A DNA stretch of 64,000 nucleotides. Source: Pseudoips prasinana. Lineage: Eukaryota; Arthropoda; Insecta; Lepidoptera; Nolidae. Of this stretch, positions 21,203 to 32,564 are shown in pieces. The DNA lies in contig OX621247.1 of the NCBI GenBank assembly GCA_951640165.1, positions 20,372,001 through 20,436,000 of the forward strand, in the 5' to 3' direction. A program made the position numbers and the translations under genes. Each line of letters starts with the position of its first letter. The first letter of the stretch is position 1. The notes beneath the pieces were generated by a model. It had not been told where the DNA came from. It searched no databases and saw only the letters and a list, made by a program, of their open reading frames with translations.

Positions 21203-21429
21203 ATCATCATGTCAGCCAAAGTACGTCCGCTGCTGGACAAAAGCCTCCCCAAACAATGGGAGGATATGCCATAATCGCCACGCTTAGTAGACGAGTTGGC
21301 GATCGCATTTTGATGGTCATAGTTCACAGAAAAACGCTGCTGCCGTCCTGGTAGGTATTCCCTCGGTCGATTTCTACGCGCCAAACGGGATGAGATGAGG
21401 TGATGATATTCTATGCCGTCACCACACAG
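21203..21429 (-). mobile_element. repeat family C, full-length copy
   Basis: Starts with ATCATCATG and TCAGCCAAAGTACGTCC, runs through GGAGGATATGCCATAATCG and GACGAGTTGGCGATCGCA, and ends GCCGTCACCACACAG. This copy is uninterrupted, which shows that the copy at 2117-2658 was split by a later insertion. Confidence 0.75.
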
Positions 21430-21689
21430 CATAAAATATACTTAGTAGTAAGTAGTAACGATTTTTTTGTACTTATTGTGTTTAATGCTGTTTGCATTAT
21501 AATATAATATTCTTATAAAATGGACAGTAGTAATAGCTATCATAAGAAGGGAGTGAGCTAACATGAGGTTATGGTTCGTTAAGTTCCTTTATTAACATGC
21601 ATGCGGAAATAATAATAGACATACTTCACCCTGTCTGGACCGTACTAAATTATATATTAAATATGTAAAGATAGTTGTTTTATATGAAA

Positions 21690-21860
21690 CTAGCTGTCCC
21701 GGCGAACTTCGTACCGCCTTTTTTTGACGTCAGTTCTGCCTAAGATTTTAATAATTATTTTAATGCATTATAATGTTGCACATTTTTAGATTTTCCTTCT
21801 GGAAAGAAAACAAATAATTCCGAAACAACGACCAAAAAAGAAAATAAACAACGTTTCACA
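21690..21860 (-). mobile_element. Helitron-like 3' end fragment
   Basis: On the minus strand this ends ...GTTCGCCGGGACAGCTAG followed by T, the CTAG|T terminus with a GC-rich stem typical of Helitrons. The 5' part cannot be traced. Confidence 0.55.
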
Positions 21861-21918
21861 GTGTTCGGTCTTATTCGCACACTCACTTTTCGGTGATTTT
21901 AAATATTTGCTATGTTTT

Positions 21919-22194
21919 AGGGTTCCGTACCCAAAGGGTAAAACGGGACCCTATTACTAAGACTTCGCGGTGTGTCCGTCTGTTACCAGGCTGTATCTCA
22001 TGAACCGTGATAGTTAGACAATTGAAATTTTCACAGATGATGTATATCTGTTACCGCTATAACAACAAATACATTTTTTTAAATAAATATTTAAGGGGGC
22101 TCCTATACAACAAAAGTAAATTTTCTGCTCGTTTTTTTATAGATAATGGTATGGATCCCTTCGTGTGCGACTCCGACTCGCACTTGGCCGGTTT
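21919..22194 (+). repeat. interspersed repeat F, copy 1
   Basis: Starts GGGTTCCGTACCCAAAGG and TAAAACGGGACCCTATT, continues TCTTACCAGG...CATGAACCGTGATAG, and ends CGCACTTGGCCGGTTT. The second copy is at 37209-37476. Class unknown. Confidence 0.75.
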
Positions 22195-22927
22195 ATTTTC
22201 ATACAAACCATCTGACAATAACGTGCACATATGAGAAAGATTTGTCCAATTTGGTGCAGTTGTTTGATCCCCCCCAACTTAAATGATCCCAGAGTAAAAT
22301 ACGCATTTTGGAAAGTAAACACAAAAAAATATAAATGTTTTAAATTCTGAAATGCATGTTTTACTATAGGGTCAATTGACTGTCTAGCCTCTGCAGGCGT
22401 CAGTTGAAAATCGGGCTGTAGGTAAAATCATTTACCATATTGTTTGTTCTAGTTTGTTATTTTTGGGTGAATTTTATGATGATTTTCTAAGTTGTTCTTA
22501 TTCTTTATTTTTATAATATGTGTGTCGAATAAATCACATTATAATAATAATATAATAAGATATATTTATTCTCTCAACACAAAGTTAGATCTTAACAACA
22601 TACATAGTTTAATACATTCTTGTATAAAATAGTTATTATTAAAGTAGATATTATTATTAAGTTTATATTAGACCAGGGAGCAGCGTTTCTCTGTAAATTA
22701 CCATACCATAATAGAGTGAAGCCTGATACGGAGTTGGCCTTTTTATGAAACCAAGCAGAAAGGTAGGGCAAACGTTGATTCGCTCAAAGAGCAGCCCGAC
22801 TGGGGAAGGATCTCCACGTTACACAAGGAAGAACCTCCACCTTACAGAAGGAAGAACCTCCACCTTACAGAAGACATTCCTTGATAATAACATTAATAGC
22901 TTAATGTAGTTATTTTTGCGTGTCACT
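22195..22927. other. unassigned, with a short tandem repeat
   Basis: At about 22796-22870 the unit AAGGAAGAACCTCCACCTTA recurs two to three times, preceded by CCGACTGGGGAAGGATC. This looks like an old LINE 3' region. The rest is AT-rich with no gene seen. Confidence 0.45.
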
Positions 22928-23300
22928 AAGGTCACCAGTGCTGGAGGAAGATACTCGGGATATCGTGGACGGAGTTCCGCACTAACAAATCGATACTTGA
23001 AGAGCTCGGCATCACGTAGCGTCTATCGGCCATAGTACGGTCGCGCATACTGCAGTACTTCGGACATGTCTCTAGACGGGATAACGACTGCATAGAACGA
23101 CTGGTTGTGCAAGGAAAAGTGGAGGGAATCAGATCGCGTGGCAGGTCACCTATGCGCTGGACTAACCAAGTAAAATCCGCAATAGGAAGCTGCGTATCTG
23201 ACTGTGTCAGACAGTCCGCCAACAGAGAGAGACGGCGGGAGATCATGCGGAAAGCTGTGCTCACCCTTACCACGACCGCTCTGCCAAGAGCGTAACGAAA
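22928..23300 (+). pseudogene. RTE-like LINE ORF2 C-terminal fragment
   Basis: Encodes WRTEFRTNKSILEELGIT, a stop, then RLSAIVRSRILQYFGHVSRR, DNDCIERLVVQGKVEGIRS, RGRSPMRWTNQVKSAIGS and ERRREIMRKAVLTL before a stop. The FGHV.RR...E...V.G.VEG.R.RGR...RW pattern is the C-terminal signature of RTE-type endonuclease/reverse transcriptase LINEs that are frequent in Lepidoptera. The 5' part is missing. Confidence 0.8.
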
Positions 23301-23332
23301 GAGAAGAAGAAGGTCACCAGAGCTCATCGGGG

Positions 23333-23487
23333 AGGAGGGAAGGGTCAGCAACACTGGTTTGCTGAGTCTTATAAAGTCCGACTACGTACCTGCGACCCCA
23401 CTGGTGTTGCAAGTGTCCATGGGCGGCGGTGATCACTTAACATCAGGTGATACACTTGCTCATTTGTCTCCCTTATATATATAAAAA
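23333..23487 (+). repeat. LINE tail D, second copy
   Basis: Landmarks AAGGGTCAGCAACACTGG, GGGCGGCGGTGATCACTTA and ACTTGCTCATTTGTC, ending in ATATATAAAAAAG. Compare 10906-11081. Confidence 0.7.
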
Positions 23488-23645
23488 AGCAGCACCATCG
23501 TTCAAGACGCTTGACTCATTTCCCATACTCTATGGCAACTTTACTGACTCACAGGAGCACGATATAAATTATTTGCCTGCTGTGTTATGTCATTTATAGG
23601 TACTTTGTCAGTCGGGCTGCTATTTCATTGAATAAACGCATTGAA

Positions 23646-23699
23646 GAAACAAGCGACAAAAATAGTAAGGTATACCTTACTATTTTTGTCGCTTGTTTC
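23646..23699. repeat. 54-bp perfect palindrome, no spacer
   Basis: Two 27-base arms meet directly at TA|TA (23672/23673); the left arm begins GAAACAAGCGACAAAAATAG. There are no mismatches and complementarity stops sharply at both ends. Confidence 0.9.
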
Positions 23700-24089
23700 A
23701 CCACCCAAGACGCACATTTATGATATTGGTAGGAAATCAAACTACTCACGAATAATTATTTTAAGGTTAGCTGAATTAGGTAAAGTAAGGCCCGTTCTTA
23801 TATAAGATAAATTTAGGAGATAAGTTATTAATTTTCTGGGCAAACATGAAATCGTGGTGTTTCATGTAAGGCATGATAGGGGTCATATTCAAAATTTGTT
23901 CTCACATTTAACCTTGCTTGACCCTTTTATTAAATCACGGACTAGCTGTTTGTTACCCATATTTATTGTTATAGTTGTTTTGATTCAGTGGATGGTCTAT
24001 TCTTTTGTAACGTTAAAAATATTTCTATAACGTATCACATGTTTTTCCTTTTTTTTGTTATGTAAGAGGAATTCCTACGCACGCCACCC
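23700..24089. other. no recognised feature
   Basis: AT-rich sequence without a supportable gene or shared repeat. Confidence 0.4.
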
Positions 24090-24261
24090 GCAAAAACGAA
24101 ACCGCGGGTTCAATCCCGCGCCGGACAATTATTTGTGTGACCCATAAATAGTTGTTCTGAGTCTGGATGTATCTTGTGTCTATTGTATGTTTGTAAAGTA
24201 CCCCACGACGGACACGGGGATCAGATTCCCTAGTGCGTTGTCTTTAAAAAAAAAAAAAAAA
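24090..24261 (+). mobile_element. SINE family 1, 5'-damaged copy with poly(A)
   Basis: The B box GGTTCAATCCC is present (24106-24116). Then come TTGTGTGACCCATAAATAG, TTGTTCTGAGTCTGGATG and GTAAAGTACCCCACGAC, and it ends in about 17 A. The A-box end is lost. Confidence 0.75.
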
Positions 24262-24382
24262 ATATGTCGGACTAGCAACGACTATACCTAACTTGCCGTG
24301 GACTCTCTTGGCGTCGGTATGCTGCTCCGGTGCCCCCTTTTGCGCTATGTCCCAGATGGTCGGTACACGTACCCTGAGAACG
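24262..24382 (-). mobile_element. LINE 3' end H, antisense fragment
   Basis: On the minus strand it has CGACCATCTGGGACATAGCG, CAAAAGGGG, GGAGCAGCATACCGACGCC and AAGAGAGTCCACGGCAAG, as in 19951-20166. It abuts the A-run of the SINE directly, with no poly(T) of its own. Confidence 0.65.
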
Positions 24383-24865
24383 TATCACATCTGCTGCAAG
24401 CTGACAGAACCAATTCTTTTTCAGTTGTAATGTGCCTGTAATATGTGTCGATTAACTTATTTTAAGGAAAGCATGAGATATGGATTGAATCCTTACACGT
24501 AGTATTTTCTATTAAAAAAAACTTACTTCTATTGATCATTATTTTGTTATGGTGACATATCGTAATGTCGATATCGTTGTCAAATAAGGGTTTTTGCGTT
24601 CAGTAGCAACGGGACTAGATATGGTGCGGAAATAATTGTATTGCACAAGTATGTGCTCAAATATAGGCGCACTTTCATTATGTGATGGTACGTTGAACAC
24701 AAATGGAAGGAGGTCAGGTACATACTCGCCCGATAGTTTTAGGCTCGGGATTATAGCACCGTTATGTTCGTGAATTCGGGCTGCTATCCAAATTGTTTTT
24801 GTTGGGAGTTAAATATAAAACGATAGTTAGTATGAATAGATTACAACAACTAATTTATTGGGTTA

Positions 24866-25177
24866 CTAGCTGTGCCCCGCGGTTTTACCCGCGTTAAACT
24901 TTATAAATTATCACAGCTCCTCACCCGTAGGTGATAGCGTGATAAAATGTATGCCTATATGTTGACCCGCCCTCTTAGTAATATTCATGCAAAATTTGAC
25001 GTAAATCCATGCAGTACTTTGTGAGTTTAGCGCGGACATACATACCGACAAACAGACAAAAATTCTAAAAACTATATTTTTAGTTTCGATATCGATTGTA
25101 AATCACGCCCCAAGTATCCTTTTTGAAAATATTCAATGTACAGTTTTGACTTTTCTACGATTTTAGTATATGTATGA
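24866..25177 (-). mobile_element. Helitron family E, copy 1
   Basis: Non-autonomous Helitron on the minus strand. The 3' end reads GTTTAACGCGGG, then TAAAACCGCGGGGCACAGCTAG|T, that is a stem-loop (CGCGGG...CCGCGG) shortly before CTAG. Preceding A and following T fit insertion into AT. Body landmarks: ATATGTTGACCCGCC, TTCATGCAAAATTTGACG, CACGCCCCAAGTATCC. Confidence 0.8.
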
Positions 25178-25300
25178 CAAAGGCAGATGACAAAGGCCTC
25201 CCCTAAGGTTTCTACAATATTGCCATTTGGTGGGCTTTAATGAAGTCACCACGCTTGGCATACGAGTTGGCAACCGCAGTTAGGTGGTAGTAGTTGCCTA
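25178..25300 (-). mobile_element. repeat C-like, degraded
   Basis: GACAAAGGCCTCCCCTAAGG, CACCACGCTTGGCATACG and AGTTGGCAACCGCAGTTAGG match repeat C with many changes and a lost 3' end. Confidence 0.5.
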
Positions 25301-27292
25301 TGGACCTGGACAAATAGAAGAATATACAAATAGAAGAATCCCCGCGATACAGAGATTTATTGTAGAACCACGGGCTATTAAAAAAAAACGAACTTCCTCT
25401 ACTTCAATAAAATTTAAAATATGCATAAAACAAACATTATTTCAAATATAAAATGTATACATTTTTATACCTTTGAACAGAAATCAAAGTTTCATTAACC
25501 ATAATACTAAAACCAATACTCCTTTAAGTTTGAACTCGCTTACGAAAACGCAAAATATTTCGCGCTTGCAGGTTCTGGTTCCAAGAAAATAATAACTTTC
25601 CCAAGTTCTTTTTATAAGAACCATTCGTGAAATTATCTCTATGATTTTAACCTTGATACCGGCTGCGTATCTTCCTAATATAACAACTTGTGTTTACAGT
25701 GAAAACACTGAAGCATATAATTTGAGTAGGTACCTAGTATTCGCAATCGATATCGTTTCGCAAACCGAAGGAGCAACGAATTAGCTTGATGAAATAGGAG
25801 CCTTATTGAATAAGAATGAGAGCTTTGTGTATTTTAGTTAAGAGTAAATTGGGTTTCTGTAAGCGCTCTAGATTTATTTATGTTTACTGTTATTATTATT
25901 ATTATTGTACTTCTTAACTTTATTAGCAATTATTTATACAGTCAAAACTTCACTAGCTGAACTCTCTCACAAAGATCTTTAGGGTAAGTAACTAAACTTT
26001 GATTTTCAGACTAAATTAATTTGAAATAAAATTAGTAATTTAGTCGGAGGTAGTATGTAAATTAACAAAAAAACGAGCTCTCAACAATCATAACTTTCTT
26101 TTACCATAGCGTTTTTAAAGTCTGCATATCAATTTCTGTTTTAGGGCACAGCGCAACAAGAACTGTTTTTGACCCTTTTCAGACACAATAAGTTAAAAAC
26201 TTGCATTAATTTGACAGCTCCTTCGGTAGTGTGACTTTCAATAAACTGATACTTCTAGCGCCCAGACAAGCTGCATTATTATCCCAAGATTATATATGTA
26301 TATTCCTGAAGAAAACTGTTGACGATCTGCAGTTCAGTAAAATAGTATTTGCTTTACAAAATCCAGCGTTTATTTGAAAGAAAAAAAGTTAAATAAAAAA
26401 ACATCAAGAAACGTAAAACACACACAAATAACTTTTAGGATAATTCATCTTTGGATGGGACCATGCCGTTATGGCAAACGCTATGTTCCATCTGACCTTT
26501 AGTTTTTTTTAAGTGGGTGATAATTTGTATATTGAACTAGAAATTTAGGGACCCCCCTTACCTGAATACTTGATGAGTTCAAGCTATTCAACAACATCTG
26601 CAATGACAAGGAGTCTTGATAGAATATCTTAGCTACGCGGCTAATGGAGTCAATTTGAGAGAGCCTACAACTTTTCTGCTACTGTATTATCAGAAATCAA
26701 TGCTAGTTAACTTTAAAGGTTAGAAGGCTGTCACTCTTTGGGATAACCTAATCAGTATCACTGTCACTACGTAGATTGCTTGGAAGTATATTCAATTTGC
26801 ATTTAATTTTCTTACCTGAGCGTTAGAATTGTCTACTCAAATATAACTTTCGTTTCGTTTTTTTCTCATAGCTATTGGACTTAGCTCCTAGCCCAACCTC
26901 TTGCGGTTAGCTACCTGAAATAAACGTGAAACCATCGTCTGGCTTCAAGATCCATATATCCGGAACTTAGACGGGTAATAACAGGTGTCTAATTCAATCA
27001 CGTTACTGATTACTGATAACGGTTGTTATAGCTGTTCTTCTGGCAACTGCAACTGATGGCTAAATGTACCCTTCGAGGCACGGACGTAGTTTTTCATCCA
27101 ATGGACTCCGAAGCAAATCTTTTTTACATATTAATATGATTGGGGAAACCAATTTGTTACCAACTTGGCACAAAGGCGCGACTTTTACTCGGTCACCTTG
27201 TAAAAAATTGCAGAACCACGACTTTTTGACAAGCGTGTCAAAAACTGTAAGGTTCTGCAAATTAAACTATAACGGGTAAATACACACTTAAC
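25301..27292. other. long unassigned stretch
   Basis: About 2 kb of AT-rich sequence. Frames up to about 70 codons around 27060-27280 show no recognisable domain. No repeat shared with the rest of the window and no RNA gene seen. This is one of the few places where host intronic sequence could survive. Confidence 0.4.
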
Positions 27293-27390
27293 ATAACATC
27301 TTGCCGTGCTATGGTGGGACGTTAAGCTGTCGGTCCTGGTTGTAGCCATTAGGCAACAGTCGTAAAGCCATGTCATGGCATGCCAATTGA
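27293..27390. mobile_element. 5S-rRNA-like SINE, fragment
   Basis: TGCCGTGCTATGGTGGGACG and TTAAGCTGTCGGTCCTGG match the middle of the element at 43726-43905 (TTCCGTGCTTCGGCGGGCACGTTAAGC). The 5S-like head is not visible here. Confidence 0.45.
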
Positions 27391-28387
27391 AGTAAGTAAG
27401 ATTACATCTCTCTCTTATATACCTCATATGAAAAGAACAGGTCATGCATAAAACTGTAAAACTACTAATAATGCGCACTTATACAGGGTTAATTCTAAAA
27501 CACCAACAACCTCGCAGCACCAGATAGAGAACACCGTAGGCAACAACTTTTGTTCTACAACATTTGATAATTAGTTAAATTTTATTTTCATAGAAATATA
27601 AGTATTAATTTAATTCCCCGATTGAATGTTTATAACTCTACGAGCATCGCGCGAGCTTAGCATCGTTCTCGCGTCACGACATCCATTCGTTTATGAATGA
27701 AACAAAGACCTATGAATGTTACGACAGTACAACAAAACTTTTAAGATTTTTTTTTCATGCATTGAGTTATGCCCAAACTCGTAAAATAAAATTTGTTGCT
27801 TATGATGTTAGCCCTCTAGTCCTGCGAGGCTGTTGGTGTTTTACAAATAACGCTCTCTACGCAACAGGTACGTAGAATAAGGCTCTTTATCAGAAAATAA
27901 AGCAATTATATTAATGTTTGTTGATACTGTTAAGAATCGGGGTATTGCATTTCTGCATATTATACATTTTTCCTAAATTTAGGTATCTCTTTCTAACATA
28001 TTGAGACAGCATAAATATTATATATAGGAAATGGGAAGAATTCTGTTTACATAATAGAGCGCACCATCCCGGCTGATTTGCATTATGTAATCGGATTCTT
28101 GAAAACGGCTTAAACGATTTCGATAAAATTAGCATAATAGGTGTTTTTAAAGGCAAAAATCTACATAGCTAGTTTTCAAGTCTTATCTCTATAAAGCCTG
28201 ATTTCGCGTGTTATCACGAACAAAGTGTGCAGAGCTTGGTTACGAAGGTACTGGTAGATTAAAAATATCAATATATCATAATAGTTTTACTGACTTAAAT
28301 TATTGTTAACGTTTTCAAGTAAAAATAATGAGATCTATGTTGGAATTACGGCTGGGCCAAAAAGTGTTATTATCCATAGGTACATCT
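27391..28387. other. no recognised feature
   Basis: AT-rich, with short frames of no recognisable family. Confidence 0.4.
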
Positions 28388-28518
28388 TCTATACATATGA
28401 ATAAAATTGGAGTGTCTGTTTGTAATATTGAAATAACCGGTTTTTACTACATGTATAAGAATTATATATATATATATATTATTCATATACATGTAGTAAA
28501 AACCGGTTATTTCAATAT
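28388..28518 (+). mobile_element. Helitron family G 5' end with inverted duplication
   Basis: 28388-28456 starts TCTATACATATGAATAAAAT and TGGAGTGTCTGTTTGTAATA, the same 5' terminus as the Helitron whose other strand is shown at 38409-38708. The part 28425-28456 is repeated inverted at 28487-28518 (32-base arms, no mismatch seen) around a 30-base AT-rich loop with (TA)n. The 3' half of the Helitron is absent. Confidence 0.7.
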
Positions 28519-28544
28519 AAAATTCTCGAAAAAAATTCTCGAAT

Positions 28545-28712
28545 GGCGAACACGAACTGGAAATCGCAGCGTATGCTGACAAAGTAGACCGACGATATTG
28601 CAAGGATCGCGGGAAGCCAGTGGATGCGGATAGCACAAGACTGGCCATTGTGGAAATCCTTGGGGCAGGCCTTTGTCTTACGGCGGCTGATGTGATAATG
28701 ATGATGAAGAAC
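28545..28712 (+). pseudogene. RTE-like LINE 3' end
   Basis: Sense-strand remnant: GTAGACCGACGATATTGCAA, AGCCAGTGGATGCGGATAGC, AGACTGGCCATTGTGGAAAT, GCGGCTGATGTGATAATGATG. It corresponds to the RW(T)DD(I/L)...W...A...R..W...G.A segment plus the GAT-rich tail, with frameshifts. Confidence 0.65.
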
Positions 28713-28767
28713 AGAACAAAAGAAACATTAGTGTCAGCTAGTTGGCAAACCATTATTATATATATTA

Positions 28768-28912
28768 GAGGGGTTTGCTTAGTCACCGCGCTTGATAAGC
28801 GAGTTGATGACCGCAGTAGCTATTACACTGGTGGCGTTGCTGACCGACTACTTGCAGTAGCTGTAGCTGCCCTTAGTCGCCTTATACGATACCCATGGGA
28901 TGGTATGAGGTG
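28768..28912 (-). mobile_element. repeat C, degraded copy
   Basis: TAGTCACCGCGCTTGATAAG, CGAGTTGATGACCGCAGTAG and CCCATGGGATGGTATGAGGTGA match repeat C. The middle is diverged. Confidence 0.55.
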
Positions 28913-31002
28913 ACCATTCTTTCTAAGCCGAAAACCACAAGCCTCAGCAGCAGTATTGGGCGTTTGTTCGAGAGTGTACGGAAGTCCTGCCGGTCTTAGC
29001 ACGATAATGCGCTGCGCTGACGATCTATTGTTCCAGACAGCGTTCAAAATGATTTTTACTGGTTTTCATGAATTTGTCCAGTTTCATACATAGATTGCGC
29101 TGTTTAAATTTCCTTTACTATTAATGTTACACCTTGTAAAATAAATAAATTAATTGCTCACGTTTATCTACTTGAACTATAACTTTACAAGCAAGAAAGT
29201 CATACTCAACATAAACTGCTTAATTTACCGAGATTTCGCATAATATTTTAGGTTTTACGCGTGTGGCTAAGTGGATGTGCTATAAAACGGAGTAGATTGG
29301 CTTTAAAAACACTTTACGACCACATTAATAGACGTCAAAGCTGGTTGTCTAACGCTTTTATTAGTACATTCTACGTTTCTTGGTTAATTCCTAAAGAATC
29401 TGGGTTATACGTTTGTACTGAACCTGTTTGCGTGGTGGAACTTAGTTGATTAGGCTTCCTAAGAACTGCTGGAAGCGGTTTCAATGTAGTTAATACTTAT
29501 TGGGAACAAAATAAGTGGCTATTACGTTTGTGTATTTTCTCATTATTTGTTTGGCTCCAAGAAAGGTTTGATAATTAATTTTATCTTGGTACTTTTTGAC
29601 ATTTAATGTTTTACTCTTCTAGATTTAAATAGATCTACGTTTGCTTTTTATTGGTTTTTGTTTTGAAATGGCAAATTGCATCAATAATGTGACTGAATCA
29701 ATCTGTCATGAGCATCCATTGGAGAGAAATGTGCGTTCAATGATTAACTTACTACAACCACAAAAAAAAACACTTTTCGTTTAAGATTTGAGGCAACCTT
29801 CAAGAAGTGAGTCTATTCCTTTCTTAAAAGCAGCCATATTGCGAGTGTCCAAGGTTGGCGGTGATCATTTACAGGTGACCCACTTAATCGTTTGCTTTGC
29901 TAAAATTTTAAATTTCGCCTGTATGTCGATTTATACTAACTTATCTCCGAAACGGCCATCTTCACTGGCACATAGCTGATGTAAAGGAATTAGGTAACAG
30001 TCACGGCTTCGCCCACGTAAATTAGGTCGTTTTAAAGGTATCTTCCAACTGGACTTTTCATATATACTGCGAACCGACCAATTCTTTGCAGCCAGTATTG
30101 CCTAAATTAAAACATTAAGGCCTGAATTAATTAGTTGTACGAATTTACAATTCGGTCAGTGAAACACACGCAGTGGCCGATTTGTGGAACGAATGTACAT
30201 ACGCGACCTAAATGAGCCTAAATAAACGAGACCTAAATCTATATAGCTTAAAACTAATTTATTTAGGTTAATTCAATAACATATTGACCCGAACCCCGAA
30301 TGTTAGAGTGACATTGGGTTTGGAGAGGACAGTAACCTACCTAACAGTTGATTTTGTTGCGGTGTTTACTTTGTTTCATATGTTTACACTATTAATTAAT
30401 TAGTGCCGCAAATTTTCAAACGGTAGTTTCAGAGTTTACGTTGATTCGAAAATAATATAAAATAATAACGGTGCAGTACCTAGCAAAGTAAACAGTACTC
30501 GGAAATCATATATAAAGATTTTGACTCAATAATATATATTTTTTTAATTTTGTTTTATTCCTAACTTTGAGTTCATATAAAATTTCAGCTTAATATGATA
30601 AAGGTAAGTCAAAGCATGCTATGCTTCATCAAAATGTGCTGTACATACTCGACTAAACAAAAATAATGTGAAGAGGAAAGAGTCGGGAGTATAATAAAGT
30701 GTATTCTCTTTTCTTTGAGAAGCAGCATTTGTAAGTGAATAAAACAATCATTCCTTACTAATAAAATAATCAGAAGATGATTAACTTAGTATATAGTTTT
30801 TCATACATTCAAGCAAATGAGACAAACACTTTTAAAGCTAATCAGTACCTTAATCATTCTATAAAAAGGGGTATTTCTATCCATTGTAGCATGACATGTG
30901 AAAATTTAAGACAAAGTATCCTTCAATTTAATCTGTGTTTGCATGTTGTTATAAGTAAGAGGGTTAATCTTCAAATAACGTGGATCTTTTTTTCTATAAA
31001 GA
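28913..31002. other. mostly unassigned; LINE tail D scrap
   Basis: A fragment of tail D lies at 29836-29905 (GCGAGTGTCCAAGG, GGCGGTGATCATTTACAGG, TGACCCACTTAATCG). Otherwise no gene or repeat is supportable. Confidence 0.45.
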
Positions 31003-31111
31003 CAACGCCCGCACTAGAGATGTGTCGCGGGGTACTTTACAAACATACACGTATAATAGACGGACACAAACTGTCTTAGCCGCTGCGCCACACGTGCAGT
31101 CTTGACTTAAG
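31003..31111 (-). mobile_element. SINE family 1, internally deleted
   Basis: On the minus strand it begins ACTGCACGTGTGGCGCAGCG and GCTAAGACAGT, then jumps to TTGTGTCCGTCTATTATACG and GTAAAGTACCCCGCGACAC. The B box and following body are deleted. Confidence 0.7.
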
Positions 31112-31430
31112 CAATTGATTTAAAATAAAATACTCATATCCCAGAAAATACGTATACACGCCCCCGATTTGGAAGAGATTAATTTGATAAGAGCTCTATG
31201 TTCCGTTTATTGGGCACTATTCCAATACCAGTTATAAATAGGTATTTAGTATCCACAGAGCAAACCAAATACAATTTAACGTGATTTTAAATGGCAATTG
31301 CAACTGAATAAACAAGTGTTTAGATCACAAGGTAGTTATCTCGTTAATTAGTGGTCAGAATATGAAAATAAAAGAAACTATGTAAGAGAGAACTTTTATC
31401 TAAACATTGTATTTATTATTTTATTATTGA

Positions 31431-31607
31431 CTAGCTGTGCCCAGTGGTTTTGCCCGCATCAAACTTTATAAATTAAAGCCTATGTGCTAATCCAGGGTGT
31501 CAGCTAACATCATACCAAATTTTGTTAAAATCGCTCTAGCCGTTTAGCCGTGAAGAAGTAACAAACACACACACTCACAAACTTTTGCCTTTATTATATT
31601 AGTAGGA
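31431..31607 (-). mobile_element. small non-autonomous Helitron
   Basis: 177 bp. On the minus strand it starts TCCTACTAATATAATAAAGG and ends GGGCACAGCTAG, preceded by A and followed by T, with a GC stem before the CTAG. These termini are typical of insect Helitrons. There is no coding capacity. Confidence 0.82.
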
Positions 31608-31789
31608 TTCCTAATTTTATTCCAATTAACTATTAACTTATGCTAACTATTAACTGAACTGTGTGGTGACGGTGGCGAGAGTTGGCCGCTTTCCTGTAAC
31701 GCATATTTGTGTCTTTTCCAAAAACACTCCCACAAAAAATATCCAGCGACCGCCGAGAATTACACAAAAAATATTCTTGGGACCACGAA

Positions 31790-32240
31790 CTCACTGCCAT
31801 CTGATCCCAAACTAAGCAGAGCCGTTACAAGGTGTAACAGAAGCTGTGAACGTAAGTTAAGGAGATTAACTTGCCTATACAACTGAACAACGTTTGTGCT
31901 ACACGTTGCTCATTAAAACATCGTTCACTTATCAACATCCAAAATACATAAAAAATACTAAGTCTCCATACAAGAATAATGTCAGCTGATGGATTTTGGA
32001 TGGCTGATGGATGACCAAAAAGATATTTCTTCGAATTTCACAAACTGGTTTTGTTTCATTTATTTTTACACCTTGTATATTTCTAAATACATACCTACAT
32101 ATTATAAATAACTTAAACCCAAACGCAGAACAAATAAGCGTGCTCATCATACAAAGATTTTTTCTGGGTTGGGATCGAACCCACGACCACTGGCTTAGCA
32201 GTCAGGTACACTAACCAGTAGACCAACTGGCCATAACATT
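31790..32240 (-). mobile_element. SINE family 2, interrupted copy
   Basis: The 3' end (CTGATCCCAAACTAAGCAGAG on the plus strand) is at 31799-31819. The tRNA-like head is at 32165-32235: minus strand GGCCAGTTGGTCTACTGGTT (A box) and GTGGTCGTGGGTTCGATCCC (B box). The body between is replaced by unrelated sequence that includes a small fold-back at 31936-32002. Confidence 0.65.
31936..32002. repeat. 67-bp fold-back, copy 1
   Basis: Arms CATCCAAAAT and ATTTTGGATG enclose a core sharing CCATACAAGAATAA and CAGCTGATG with the element at 48199-48262. Confidence 0.6.
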
Positions 32241-32564
32241 GCAGTAACAAGACATCGATTGAACAAGAAAATTGTACTCCGTCTTGAATGTGCCGACTGC
32301 AAAGTGAGGTCATAGGTTGCACTCAAGCGCTGCAAACACTTTGATCTTGGAGGAGACAAGAAGAGGAATGGACACATGATTCAGTTCTAGGCTGGATAAT
32401 AAATAAGTTACACTTAATCAAAATGTGCTGTTTTTAAGCGGTTCAGGAGTATTAAATAGTTGATTGAACAAGGTTTCTCAGATTGATATTTTCGCAGTAA
32501 TATCGTTCGTAGTACAGCTTTTCGATGTAACAAAACATCGCAGTAACATGACGTCGATTAAATT

